From an uncultured Pelagibacteraceae bacterium (GTDB lineage Bacteria; Pseudomonadota; Alphaproteobacteria; Pelagibacterales; Pelagibacteraceae), in the NCBI GenBank assembly GCA_902578175.1, contig CACHBY010000012.1:1-21592 (forward strand): DNA of 21,592 nt. Reading direction: 5' to 3'. Positions 7,730-16,404 of the stretch are shown here, piece after piece. A program made the position numbers and the translations under genes. The notes under the pieces were generated by a model. That model worked only from the letters and a program-made list of their open reading frames with translations, searched no databases and had not been told where the DNA came from. The number at the start of each line of letters is the position of its first letter. Position 1 is the first letter of the stretch.

Positions 7730-8649
7730 ATCTTAAGTTCTTTCCAAAAAGTTTTAGCTAAATTTTTACCAGATAGATCAAAAAGTGTTTTAAGTCCAGT
7801 TGGAGATGTTACATTTATATCTCCATTAAGTTTTTGATCTATAAAATCAATTCCTGCAAAAAAAATATTTTCTTTTTTTAAATCTTTTGCAATTAATTTT
7901 GAAATTTTATTTTCTAATTTTGTTAAATTAATATTAATTGGCTTAGCACCTTTACTCATATTACTTAAAAAAGAACCTTTCTTAGGAACTCTAGAGATTG
8001 CACCGCAAACTTTTCCATTAATTATAAAAACTCTTTTATCTCCTTTATTAATCTTAGATAAAAATTTTTGACACATTATATGATCATGTTTTTTAATAAA
8101 TTTATTTATAAGTTTTGAATTAAATTTATTTAATAAGTGAATATCATTTCCACTATAACTATGAATAGGTTTGATAATTATTTTCTTATTTTTTTTAATA
8201 AATTTTTTGATTTCATTTATGTTCTGAGAAAAAAGTGTATCAGGCATATATTTTAGATACTTGGTGGAATATAGTTTTTCAGAAATATTTCTTATAGATG
8301 TTGGGTTATTTATTATTTTAACTTTATTTTTAATAAAATCTAAAATGTAAGTTGTTGAAATGTATTCCAAATTAAATGGTGGATCTTGACGTATTAGAAT
8401 AAACTTACATTTCGTAAGGTCTAAAGTTTGTTCTTTAATGATTTTGTAAAATTTCTTGTTTTGATAATTAAACTTAATAAAGAAGCCTTTAGCTAAAACT
8501 TTTTTGTTAATTATTGATAGATTTTTTGGGTCATAATAAAAAATTTTATATTTGTTCTGTATTTCTTTAGCTAAAAAAACACTAGTATCATTTGTAGGGT
8601 TTAGGGTAGAGGGATGATTTCCTTGAACGGCTACTATTTTATTTGTCAT
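7726..8649 (-). CDS. gshB: Glutathione synthase (ATP-grasp)
   Basis: This 307-residue protein would ligate glycine to gamma-glutamylcysteine with ATP, the second step of glutathione synthesis. Family marks are RQDPPFN (87-93) with the following YISTTYILD, the NNPTSIRNISEKL stretch (114-126), the ATP-grasp lysine in KPIHSYSGNDI (160-170), GDKR (203-206) and the metal/substrate-binding INVTSPTG (278-285). Length is close to the usual 310-320. The protein is exceptionally Lys/Ile/Asn-rich, more so than its neighbours, which reflects very AT-rich DNA here. Its start overlaps the gshA tail by 11 bases and its stop overlaps the EamA start by four. The SPTG end and the gshA neighbour make RimK or other ATP-grasp enzymes unlikely. 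Confidence 0.9.
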   Translation of the reverse strand: MTNKIVAVQGNHPSTLNPTNDTSVFLAKEIQNKYKIFYYDPKNLSIINKKVLAKGFFIKFNYQNKKFYKIIKEQTLDLTKCKFILIRQDPPFNLEYISTTYILDFIKNKVKIINNPTSIRNISEKLYSTKYLKYMPDTLFSQNINEIKKFIKKNKKIIIKPIHSYSGNDIHLLNKFNSKLINKFIKKHDHIMCQKFLSKINKGDKRVFIINGKVCGAISRVPKKGSFLSNMSKGAKPININLTKLENKISKLIAKDLKKENIFFAGIDFIDQKLNGDINVTSPTGLKTLFDLSGKNLAKTFWKELKI

Positions 8650-9934
8650 ATAATTCTTCTAAATTTTCATTTTTTGAAAATTTACTAATCATATGATCTG
8701 CATTTGTAGTCTTGTTATCAACAACATTTTGCAAGTGATTTAAGAAGATGGTTTCGTTATTTCCTTTTTTACTAATGATATCTCTTTTCTCTAATCCTTT
8801 TCTAGATATGTCCAAAAGAGAAGAAGTCCAATACAATAAGTCTTTACCCATTAATTGAGTATTAAATCCTTTTTGAGGAGCATCTAAATAAGCATTGATT
8901 ATCTTATCTGTTTCCCACGAAGAGACCAATTCGTATGCTTCATCTAAATTTCCATATAACATGCCAATATTAAAAGCTGGTCCAGCACATAGGCAATTCC
9001 AACTACATGTATCCATAGATCTAAGCTCAATATATTTCTTCAGTCTATTTTCAGTAAAGATAGTACTCAAGTGTGTTGTTAGATCAGACTCTGTTGGAAG
9101 TCTATTTCCTATTTCTTCAATTTTTCCCTCCATAAAATCTTTAAATGTATATTTTCTTCCTGAAACATATTGATCATTATGTTGGATGAATAAAATTGGA
9201 AAGTTCATTACAAATTCAGCGTATTTTTCAAAATCTAAATTTTCAAAAAATAATTTAGGCAAACCTCCTCTAGAAGTGCTTTGCCATACTTTAGATCTGT
9301 AAGATAAATAATTACTATTCTTTTTTTCAACTATTGATGAGTTTGCAAATAGTGCAATTGAAATTGGAACAATAGAATTAACTAATTTAAATTTTTTAAT
9401 AAAATCTTCCTCTGAATTGTAGTCAATATTTAATTGTGTGCCACATGTTCGGTACATCATATCTAAACTAAGTTCTCCACCTAGCGGCATATCTTTTGTC
9501 ATTAACTTATAACGTTGCTTTGGATTTTTTGGAATATCTTCTAATTTTGAAATAGGATCAAAGCCCGCACTAACTATTTTAATACCTAATTTTTTAGTAA
9601 CTTGTTTTAATTCAAATAAATAATCTTGAGATTCTGCACAAGCCTCATGCATATGGTTTAACTTATCACCTGATAATTCAATTTGGTTGCCAGGTTCTAG
9701 TGTTATATTTTTACCACCTTTATTAAGGCCAATAATATTTTTTTTTTCAAAAACAGGGTTCCAGCCAAACTCAGTCAAGGCTGAAAACATTTCTTTTACC
9801 TTTTGATAATTAATTCTTTTATTATCTTCAGTGTTGAATAAAAATTTTTCGTGTTCAATTCCGATTTTAAAGTCCTTTGTTACTTTAATACCTGACTGAA
9901 AATATTCTATAATTTGATCTTTCGTTTTAATCAT
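8639..9934 (-). CDS. gshA: Glutamate-cysteine ligase (proteobacterial/plant type)
   Basis: This 431-residue enzyme would join glutamate and cysteine with ATP, the first and rate-setting step of glutathione synthesis. It is of the class shared by alphaproteobacteria and plants, not the E. coli class. Seen motifs are IGIEHEKFLF (24-33), GWNPVFEKKNIIGL (57-70), ITLEPGNQIELSG (77-89), FDPISKLEDIPKNPKQRY (125-142) and MYRTCGTQLNIDY (160-172). ELRSMDTCSWN forms the later active-site region. Length matches the class (about 430-460). It overlaps gshB by 11 bases, so the pair is translated together. It starts 29 bases after the HD-domain gene, and no clear promoter is visible in that gap. Confidence 0.92.
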   Translation of the reverse strand: MIKTKDQIIEYFQSGIKVTKDFKIGIEHEKFLFNTEDNKRINYQKVKEMFSALTEFGWNPVFEKKNIIGLNKGGKNITLEPGNQIELSGDKLNHMHEACAESQDYLFELKQVTKKLGIKIVSAGFDPISKLEDIPKNPKQRYKLMTKDMPLGGELSLDMMYRTCGTQLNIDYNSEEDFIKKFKLVNSIVPISIALFANSSIVEKKNSNYLSYRSKVWQSTSRGGLPKLFFENLDFEKYAEFVMNFPILFIQHNDQYVSGRKYTFKDFMEGKIEEIGNRLPTESDLTTHLSTIFTENRLKKYIELRSMDTCSWNCLCAGPAFNIGMLYGNLDEAYELVSSWETDKIINAYLDAPQKGFNTQLMGKDLLYWTSSLLDISRKGLEKRDIISKKGNNETIFLNHLQNVVDNKTTNADHMISKFSKNENLEELYDK

Positions 9935-9963
9935 GGCTTCTAATTAGTTATTTTTAAATGAAT

Positions 9964-10521
9964 TTAAAGGTAATAATAAGGTTCTTTTGAGAATATTTTC
10001 CTTATTAATGGGGTAAAATCCTCTAAAGACATACATTTATATTCAGGATCAAATGAGCACTGATCGTATTTTTCACAAAAATCTATCGTATCCTGGTAGT
10101 ACTTATGATCTTTAAATTTGTCTCTTACGTTTCTATCACCACCTAAATGATGAGCACTATAATAAGTTTGAAAAAGTCCATGATGAAGTATGATCCAATA
10201 AGTTCTTTCAGAAACGTAAGGTCTTAAAATAGAAGCTGCATATTGTGAGTGATTCATTGGCGCAAGATCATCTCCAATGTCATGTAATAAAGTTGCAACA
10301 ATCATCTCATCACTTTCATTATTTTTTAATGCTCTTGTAGCAGCTTGTAAAGAATGTTCTAATCTTGTGATTTTATATCCTTCTAGAGTTGTAGTTTGCT
10401 TAGATAAATAATCTATAATTCTATCAGCTGTTTGCCTTTCAAAATTTTTTTCAAATTTTTCCAATAGCTCATAATCCTCTTTAGTACCATTTTTCATTTC
10501 TGTAAAATTTACTGTTTTCAT
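9964..10521 (-). CDS. HD-domain protein, candidate HD-type di-iron oxygenase or hydrolase
   Basis: This 185-residue protein has a full HD metal-binding set: His56 in LEHSLQAAT, His80-Asp81 in LLHDIGDDL, His91 in NHSQYAA, His113-His114 in ILHHGLFQTYY, and Asp153 or Asp158 in KYDQCSFDPEY. The 24-residue spacing of the first His to the HD pair equals that in the phosphonate oxygenase PhnZ. It lacks nucleotide-cyclase or RelA domains. The many aromatic and His residues after HHG (QTYYSAHHLGGD) recall small HD-domain oxygenases (PhnZ, TmpB, the myo-inositol oxygenase group) more than nucleotide phosphohydrolases. That is a reading of motif style, not a proven homology. It sits 2 bases after purF and 29 before gshA. 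A nucleotide or purine role is the main alternative. HD domain certain; reaction unknown. Confidence 0.75.
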   Translation of the reverse strand: MKTVNFTEMKNGTKEDYELLEKFEKNFERQTADRIIDYLSKQTTTLEGYKITRLEHSLQAATRALKNNESDEMIVATLLHDIGDDLAPMNHSQYAASILRPYVSERTYWIILHHGLFQTYYSAHHLGGDRNVRDKFKDHKYYQDTIDFCEKYDQCSFDPEYKCMSLEDFTPLIRKIFSKEPYYYL

Positions 10522-10523
10522 AA

Positions 10524-12005
10524 TTAATTATTAGACGCTGTACTTAATAAAGAAAGTTGAGTTATTTTATTGTCTCCCAATTCATCAACAGGTTTTACTG
10601 GGTAATCTCCTGTAAAATAATGATCTGTTAATTGGGGATAAGCCTCATTTCTTTTGTCAAATCCAATTGCTCTATACAATCCATCAATAGATAAAAATTT
10701 AAGTGATTTTGCACCTATATATTCACAAATTTCATCATTAGTTTTGTTTGCTGCTAATAACTCTTTTTTAGTCGGAGTATCTACGCCATAAAAATCTGGA
10801 TACTTAATCTCGGGACAAGCTATTCTTACATGAACTTCTTTTGCACCCGCATCATATAACATTTTAACAATCTTATAAGAGGTAGTTCCTCTAACTAATG
10901 AGTCATCAATTAATATAATTTTTTTATCTTTAATTGTGCTTTGGTTTGCATTTAATTTTAATTTTACACCTAAGCTTCTTATTTTTTGACTTGGCTCAAT
11001 AAAAGTTCTTCCAACATAATGATTTCTAATTAAACCATGTTCAAAATTCATTTTTAAATGTTGAGCAAAACCAAGTGCTGCAGCGTTTCCTGAATCTGGT
11101 ACAGGTACAACTATATCTGCTTTTAGATCATTTTCTTTTGCTAGTTCTTTTCCTAAATTCTTTCTATGTTCATAAGCTGTTTTATTATCAAGTAAGCTGT
11201 CTGGTCTCGAAAAATATATATACTCAAATACACATGGTCTTACTTTTTTAGGAGAGAAGGGTTTGATACTTGTTAATTCATCATTTTCAATTAATACTAT
11301 TTCTCCATTCTCTACTTCTCTTATAAATTTTGCACCAATTATATCTAATGCACAAGTTTCGGAGGTTAGCACATAGCTGTTTCCTAATTTTCCAATCATT
11401 AATGGTCTAATTCCATATGGATCTCTTACACCTATTAAAGATTTTTGTGTCATCATTACCAATGCATACCCACCTTGAATTTGAAATATGGCGTCTATTA
11501 TTTTATCAATTGTTTTTGATCTTTTAGATTTAGCAATTAACTGGACTATAGTTTCAGTATCAGAGGTAGTATAAAAAATTGCTCCTTCTTCTACTAGTTT
11601 ATTTCTTAAAGATATTGAATTTGTTAAGTTTCCGTTATGAGATACTCCAATTCCACCTGCATTAGTATCTGCAAAAAAAGGTTGAATATTTCTCAAAATA
11701 TTATTGCCAGTAGTACTATATCGATTATGTCCAATGGCGAAATTGCCCTTCAGATTTTTTAGAATTTTTTCTTTATTGAAATTATCTCCAACTAATCCAA
11801 ATCTTTTTTCTGAATAATATTTTTCTCCATCAAAAGTAACTATTCCACATCCTTCCTGACCTCTATGCTGAAGTGCGTGCAGACCTAAAGCTGTTAAAGC
11901 AGATGCATCTTTAGCATTACTTATGCCAAATACTCCACACTCTTCTTTAAATTTTGGATCAAATATCTTCAATTTTTTCTTTAGATTCTTGATATGTTTT
12001 TTCAT
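10524..12005 (-). CDS. purF: Amidophosphoribosyltransferase
   Basis: This 493-residue enzyme makes phosphoribosylamine from PRPP and glutamine, the committed step of purine synthesis. The N-terminal glutaminase starts at the nucleophile Cys23 in EECGVFG after a basic leader that is presumably clipped off. LQHRGQEGCGI (45-55) and GHNRYSTTG (92-100) complete that domain. The PRPP loop is IILIDDSLVRGTTS (363-376). The C-terminal TDHYFTGDYP lacks the Cys pair that helps bind an iron-sulfur cluster in Bacillus-type PurF, so a cluster is not expected. The chosen ATG makes it overlap cvpA by 47 bases, unusually long; a TTG at residue 12 would shorten the overlap and keep Cys23. The HD gene follows 2 bases after. 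Confidence 0.95.
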   Translation of the reverse strand: MKKHIKNLKKKLKIFDPKFKEECGVFGISNAKDASALTALGLHALQHRGQEGCGIVTFDGEKYYSEKRFGLVGDNFNKEKILKNLKGNFAIGHNRYSTTGNNILRNIQPFFADTNAGGIGVSHNGNLTNSISLRNKLVEEGAIFYTTSDTETIVQLIAKSKRSKTIDKIIDAIFQIQGGYALVMMTQKSLIGVRDPYGIRPLMIGKLGNSYVLTSETCALDIIGAKFIREVENGEIVLIENDELTSIKPFSPKKVRPCVFEYIYFSRPDSLLDNKTAYEHRKNLGKELAKENDLKADIVVPVPDSGNAAALGFAQHLKMNFEHGLIRNHYVGRTFIEPSQKIRSLGVKLKLNANQSTIKDKKIILIDDSLVRGTTSYKIVKMLYDAGAKEVHVRIACPEIKYPDFYGVDTPTKKELLAANKTNDEICEYIGAKSLKFLSIDGLYRAIGFDKRNEAYPQLTDHYFTGDYPVKPVDELGDNKITQLSLLSTASNN

Positions 12006-12504
12006 TTGGGAATTCTTTTATCAGATAATTACTACCTTTTTCTAAATATGGAAAGGTGTATGATTTATTTAAATTTATTGGCCATTTATCATGATTATAA
12101 ACAATATGAATTCCTGAAAAAATACAAACAGAAACAATATAACCTTTTAAAAATCCAAAAAAGAATCCAAAGGTAGTGTCTAAATTTCCTATACCAGTAT
12201 ATTTTACAGTTTTACTGATACCTTTGTTAACTAATAATACCAAGAATATAACAACTATAAAAATTGCAATTCCAAGTCCTACATCGAGAACATATTCGTT
12301 ATCGATTATATCCTCTACATAAGGTTTTACACGTGGAAATAAAATAAGAGTAACGACATAAGCTAGTAGCCATTTTGCCATTGAAAGGATGCTTAATACA
12401 AACCCTTTTCTATAACAACTTATTAGAGACCATATAGTTATTATAATATAGATTAAATCAATAATAGACGATGCTTCAAAAAAATCTTTAAAAGCGTCAA
12501 CCAT
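11959..12504 (-). CDS. cvpA: CvpA family membrane protein
   Basis: This 181-residue inner-membrane protein has four hydrophobic segments (about 14-31, 38-58, 72-93 and 108-127), the cytoplasmic SCYRKGFVLSILSM motif (28-41) and the NLDTTFGFFFGFLKGY stretch (106-121) typical of CvpA/colicin V production proteins. CvpA has been linked to envelope integrity and, by constant neighbourhood, to purF expression; its biochemical role is unsettled. Its ATG overlaps the stop of the RND gene (TAATG), and its 3' end overlaps purF by 47 bases, so all three are likely translated in a chain. The cvpA-purF pair is conserved widely in proteobacteria, which supports the call. Confidence 0.88.
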   Translation of the reverse strand: MVDAFKDFFEASSIIDLIYIIITIWSLISCYRKGFVLSILSMAKWLLAYVVTLILFPRVKPYVEDIIDNEYVLDVGLGIAIFIVVIFLVLLVNKGISKTVKYTGIGNLDTTFGFFFGFLKGYIVSVCIFSGIHIVYNHDKWPINLNKSYTFPYLEKGSNYLIKEFPNEKTYQESKEKIEDI

Positions 12505-14897
12505 TAAGCATCTTTACCAAAAGGTTTTACTATCAATATCAATGCAGGTAATAAAGTTAACACCGATATCATCGCAAGCAACATTGCAAGACCTGTAAAC
12601 ATACCAAAATAAATAGTAGGTATAAATTTAGATAATACTAAAATTGAAAAACCAAAAACAATTGTGATTGAAGTATTTAAAATTGCAACCCCAACTGTTG
12701 AATGACATGTTTTTAAAGTTTTGTTATAATCTTTTAATTTATTAAATTCTTCCTTGAACCTGTAAATATAGTGAATACTATTATCAACAGCTATACCAAT
12801 TGTAATTGCAGCAATTGTAATAGTCATCATATCTAATGGGATTTCTAACAAACCAATAATTCCTAAAATAAAGAATGCAGCAATAAAATTTGGCACTACA
12901 CCAATTAATGAAAGTTTTATATTTTTAAATAAAACAATGAACATTGAGAAAATGCCAATCATAACCAAACCAAGTGTTAAAATTTGTGACTTAAACAAAC
13001 TTTGTAATAAATTATTAAATAATATAAGCACTCCAGCTAATTTATAATCATCTTTTTCTAAACCAAGTTCATTTTTTAGATCAAAATTAATTTTATTAAT
13101 TAAATCATTTCTTCTCAAGTTTTCTTGTGAGTCTATAATTCTAAGACTAATTCTAGCCTCATTATTTTCTATTGATAGATATGGATCAATTATTTCTATT
13201 TTGATACTTTCAGGTATCTTTGAGTACAATACTCCCATCTCTAAAGTACCAAGTGGATTATTGTTATTTAATTGGGTTGCAACATCTATAATTGATGAAA
13301 AGGATAAAACTTTACCAACTTGTGGAAGACTATCTAAATAATTGTGAACAGATGTAATTCTATCTACTTTATCTTTTGTAAACCAATACTTTTCATCGTT
13401 TGTATCTTCTTCATCTTCCCAATCTTCAAATTCATCATCTTCTTCTGATTTCTTTTCTTCTTTTTTTGGAAATTTTAAAATTACTTCTAAAGGTGTAGTT
13501 CCACCTAGCTCCTCATCGATTAGTTTCATTCCTTTATAAATTTCAGTGTTTTTATCAAAATAATTTATAAAGCTATTTTCAACTTCTAACTTACTTATGC
13601 CAATTACACTTAAGACAACAATAATTCCAGTTACAGAAAAAATTGTAAATTTATTATTTAAGGAAATAGAACCAAGTATTGATGTAATTTTAGAATTCTG
13701 TTCTTTTTTTAAGGATATGTTTCCAGTTGAGGCAAAACTTAAAAGAGTAGGGAGCAAAGTAAAAGTAATTATAAAAGATGTGATCAAGCCAAAAGTCATC
13801 ATCCATCCAAAATCAATAATTGGTTTAATTTCACTAAAGATTAAAGATAAGAAAGCTAAGATTGTTGTTAAAACTGTATACAAAATAGGCCAAAACATTT
13901 TGCTGGTTGTTAAGGAAATGATTTCAAAGTTATTTTTGGAAGGAATATTTTTTTTAAGCTGTAGAAATCTGGTACTCATATGAATATTCATTGCCATTGT
14001 AAGAATAAGCATTAAAGCAATAAAGTTTGATGAAATAACAGTTACTTTCCATCCTAGTAATCCCAGTAAACCCATCATAATAATTACAGAGAAAAAACAA
14101 CTGCTAATAGGAACAATAATCCAAATTAGATTTCTAAATACAAACCATAGAGTTGCTATAATAAATAATAAAACTCCAATACCAAATACAATGATATCAC
14201 TTTTGATAAAAGTCATCATATCATCTGCAATCATTGGAATTCCACCTAAGTAAATTTTTCCAACATCTCCATAACTTAGAATTATCTGCCTAATCTCTAA
14301 AATGTTTTGATGATTTTGTTTTTTTATTTGATCTTTATATTTTTCAATTTCCTTTGTAGATTTATTTTCAGTATTTTCTAATCTTTCATTCTGTTTTATA
14401 TTAACAATTATTCCAGTTGTTTTTCCATCTTCACTAATTACAAAATTTCTAAAAACAGGACTGTTTAAAATTTCGCTAAAACCTCTTTCTCTATCTACCT
14501 CTTCATCTTTTAAGGTTTTGAAACTATCTAATCTTTCTTGAAGTGGTACATCTGAATTATTTAAAAGTGGAATATCTAGAAGTGTAATAACACTATGAAC
14601 CCAATCTAAACTTTGAATTTTGTACTTTAGACTTAAAAGATTGTTTATGGAGGAATCTGAAACCATCCCTTCATTAGGTGTATAAGTAAGTATTAAAAAT
14701 TCCTTAGAGCCATATCTTTTTGAAATTTCCTGTAAATATGCTAAATCTGGATCTCCATCAATTAACAAAGTTTCTGATGAAGCATCTAATCTAAAATCTT
14801 TAGAATAATAACCAAAACTTAGAATAGAAATAATAAGTAATATAAATATTGCCTTTGGATTCTTTAAAACTATTTTTTGATACATTTGAGCCAACAT
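12504..14897 (-). CDS. MMPL/RND-superfamily exporter (HAE3-like)
   Basis: This 797-residue membrane protein has the RND layout: TM1 at 16-30, a large periplasmic loop, five membrane segments at about 233-390, a second TM at 415-432, another loop and a final five at about 635-790. There is no RND adaptor or outer-membrane partner nearby. GIAVDNSIHYIYRF (701-714) is the second-half TM4-type motif with Asp705; the matching first-half stretch LTMAMNIHMSTRF (299-311) has Met-Asn and no acidic residue, so the halves are asymmetric. A very acidic segment rich in Glu/Asp lies at 478-503 in the second periplasmic loop. Members export lipids, hopanoids or hydrophobic compounds. The gene is 20 bases after dnaB and its stop overlaps the cvpA start, at a site where relatives often have alr and radA. 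Confidence 0.85.
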   Translation of the reverse strand: MLAQMYQKIVLKNPKAIFILLIISILSFGYYSKDFRLDASSETLLIDGDPDLAYLQEISKRYGSKEFLILTYTPNEGMVSDSSINNLLSLKYKIQSLDWVHSVITLLDIPLLNNSDVPLQERLDSFKTLKDEEVDRERGFSEILNSPVFRNFVISEDGKTTGIIVNIKQNERLENTENKSTKEIEKYKDQIKKQNHQNILEIRQIILSYGDVGKIYLGGIPMIADDMMTFIKSDIIVFGIGVLLFIIATLWFVFRNLIWIIVPISSCFFSVIIMMGLLGLLGWKVTVISSNFIALMLILTMAMNIHMSTRFLQLKKNIPSKNNFEIISLTTSKMFWPILYTVLTTILAFLSLIFSEIKPIIDFGWMMTFGLITSFIITFTLLPTLLSFASTGNISLKKEQNSKITSILGSISLNNKFTIFSVTGIIVVLSVIGISKLEVENSFINYFDKNTEIYKGMKLIDEELGGTTPLEVILKFPKKEEKKSEEDDEFEDWEDEEDTNDEKYWFTKDKVDRITSVHNYLDSLPQVGKVLSFSSIIDVATQLNNNNPLGTLEMGVLYSKIPESIKIEIIDPYLSIENNEARISLRIIDSQENLRRNDLINKINFDLKNELGLEKDDYKLAGVLILFNNLLQSLFKSQILTLGLVMIGIFSMFIVLFKNIKLSLIGVVPNFIAAFFILGIIGLLEIPLDMMTITIAAITIGIAVDNSIHYIYRFKEEFNKLKDYNKTLKTCHSTVGVAILNTSITIVFGFSILVLSKFIPTIYFGMFTGLAMLLAMISVLTLLPALILIVKPFGKDA

Positions 14898-14917
14898 TAG
14901 CTCTTTTATATTGGAAA

Positions 14918-16336
14918 TTAATTAGTTTGAGTATCTTTAAATTTGGTGAATCTTTCCTCAAACTCAAGTGTGACATTGCCAATTGGACCGTGTCGTTGTT
15001 TCCCAATAATAATTTGAGCCAAGTGTGCCACTTCATTCATCTTAGCTTGCCATTCTGCGTGTTCTACAGTTGCTTCTCTCGGTTCTTTTCTCGATAGATA
15101 ATATCCTTCTCTGTAGACAAACATTACAACATCAGCATCTTGCTCTATCGAACCCGATTCTCTCAAGTCTGCTAGTTGTGGTTTATGATCATCTCTTTGC
15201 TCAACTTGTCTTGATAACTGTGATAGTGCAACAACTGGAACCGCAAGCTCTTTTGCAATCGCTTTTAGTCCTTGTGTAATTTGTGAAATTTCCTGAACTC
15301 TTCCATCTTTATTATAAGTTGTTCCTCTCATTAATTGAATATAATCAACAACAATCATATCTAATCCAAATAGTCTTTTAATTCTTCTTGCTCTATTGCT
15401 TAATGCAGCGATACTAATTGCGGGTGTTTCATCAATATAAAGTGGAAGCTCAGAAATATTTTTTGAAGTTTCTAAAAATTTATCAAATTGATCATCAGAA
15501 ATTCTTCCTCTTCTTATGTCATTAGAACTAATTCTGGCTTGTTCTGAGATTATACGTGTTGAAAGTTGCTCAGATGACATCTCTAAAGAAAAAAAGGCTA
15601 TAGAAGATTTTTTACCACTATCTTGTAATTTTTGTGCTGCATTGAAAGCTATATTTGTAGCAAGAGAGGTTTTACCCATTGATGGACGACCTGCTATTAT
15701 AATCAAGTCAGATTGGTGTAAACCTCCAAGTTTATCATCTAAATCTCTAAGTCCTGTTGGAACTCCAACAATCCCCTCCTCGTTTTTATAAGCAGCTGAA
15801 GCCATCTCTATAGTTTGTTTCATGGCATCATCAAACTTAATTAAAGAAGAATTGAAAGAGCCTTTTTCAGCTAAATCAAATAATTGTCTTTCGGAATTTT
15901 CAATTATAGTTTGACCGCTTGTATCAAGATCACTTAACTTAGCGCTATCGATTGTTTCTTCAGATATTTTAATTAATTCTCGTCTGACAAACATATCATA
16001 AATAATTTTTGAATATTCAACTGCTTGTCTTACGGATGTAGAAAATTTAGTTATTTTTACTAAATACTCTGGAATGTTAATGTCATCTTTTTCATCTTCA
16101 AAATAATTTTTTAATGTAATTGGATTAGCTAGCATGCCTTTGTAAATAAGACTTTCGATTGCCTCAAAAATTTTTTGATGCATAGGATCATAAAAATTAA
16201 TAGAGGAAATAATTGTACTAATTTCGTCAAAAATGTCATTGCTAACCAGAATAGATCCGATTACAGCTTGTTCCGCTTCAATATTGTTTGGTAACTCTTT
16301 AAAATTATCTTTAACGATACTTAAATTTTTTTCCAT
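14918..16336 (-). CDS. dnaB: Replicative DNA helicase DnaB
   Basis: This 472-residue hexameric helicase unwinds DNA at the replication fork. The N-terminal domain carries PNNIEAEQAVIGSIL (16-30), followed by the linker and the RecA-like domain. Walker A is GRPSMGKTSLA (216-226), with VPTGLRDLD before it. FFSLEMS, the Walker B VDYIQLMRG, and the late SGSIEQDADVVMFVYREGYY region (motif H4) are all present. No intein or insertion is seen and length is normal. It starts 68 bases after rplI, in AT-rich DNA without a clear promoter or terminator, and ends 20 bases before the exporter gene. The rpsF-rpsR-rplI-dnaB order is standard for alphaproteobacteria. Confidence 0.97.
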   Translation of the reverse strand: MEKNLSIVKDNFKELPNNIEAEQAVIGSILVSNDIFDEISTIISSINFYDPMHQKIFEAIESLIYKGMLANPITLKNYFEDEKDDINIPEYLVKITKFSTSVRQAVEYSKIIYDMFVRRELIKISEETIDSAKLSDLDTSGQTIIENSERQLFDLAEKGSFNSSLIKFDDAMKQTIEMASAAYKNEEGIVGVPTGLRDLDDKLGGLHQSDLIIIAGRPSMGKTSLATNIAFNAAQKLQDSGKKSSIAFFSLEMSSEQLSTRIISEQARISSNDIRRGRISDDQFDKFLETSKNISELPLYIDETPAISIAALSNRARRIKRLFGLDMIVVDYIQLMRGTTYNKDGRVQEISQITQGLKAIAKELAVPVVALSQLSRQVEQRDDHKPQLADLRESGSIEQDADVVMFVYREGYYLSRKEPREATVEHAEWQAKMNEVAHLAQIIIGKQRHGPIGNVTLEFEERFTKFKDTQTN

Positions 16337-16404
16337 AATTTAAAATTTACAGAAAAATCTTAGGATTTAAATTTTAATTTTTAGCTGTTGAAAAGAATGT
16401 ATAA

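Noticed and set aside
13597..13983. Plus-strand 128-codon frame within the RND exporter gene
   Set aside because: It is antisense to membrane segments of a clear RND protein; the hydrophobic, Lys/Ile/Val-rich translation is what antisense of such segments gives.
14800..15279. Several short frames around the dnaB/RND junction on both strands
   Set aside because: They overlap the ends of two well-supported genes, have no ribosome sites and no domain, and are explained as shadows.
16337..16404. A terminator or promoter between rplI and dnaB
   Set aside because: Only a five-pair AAATC/GATTT match and AT-rich runs are visible, with no -10/-35 pair; expected by chance in this composition.
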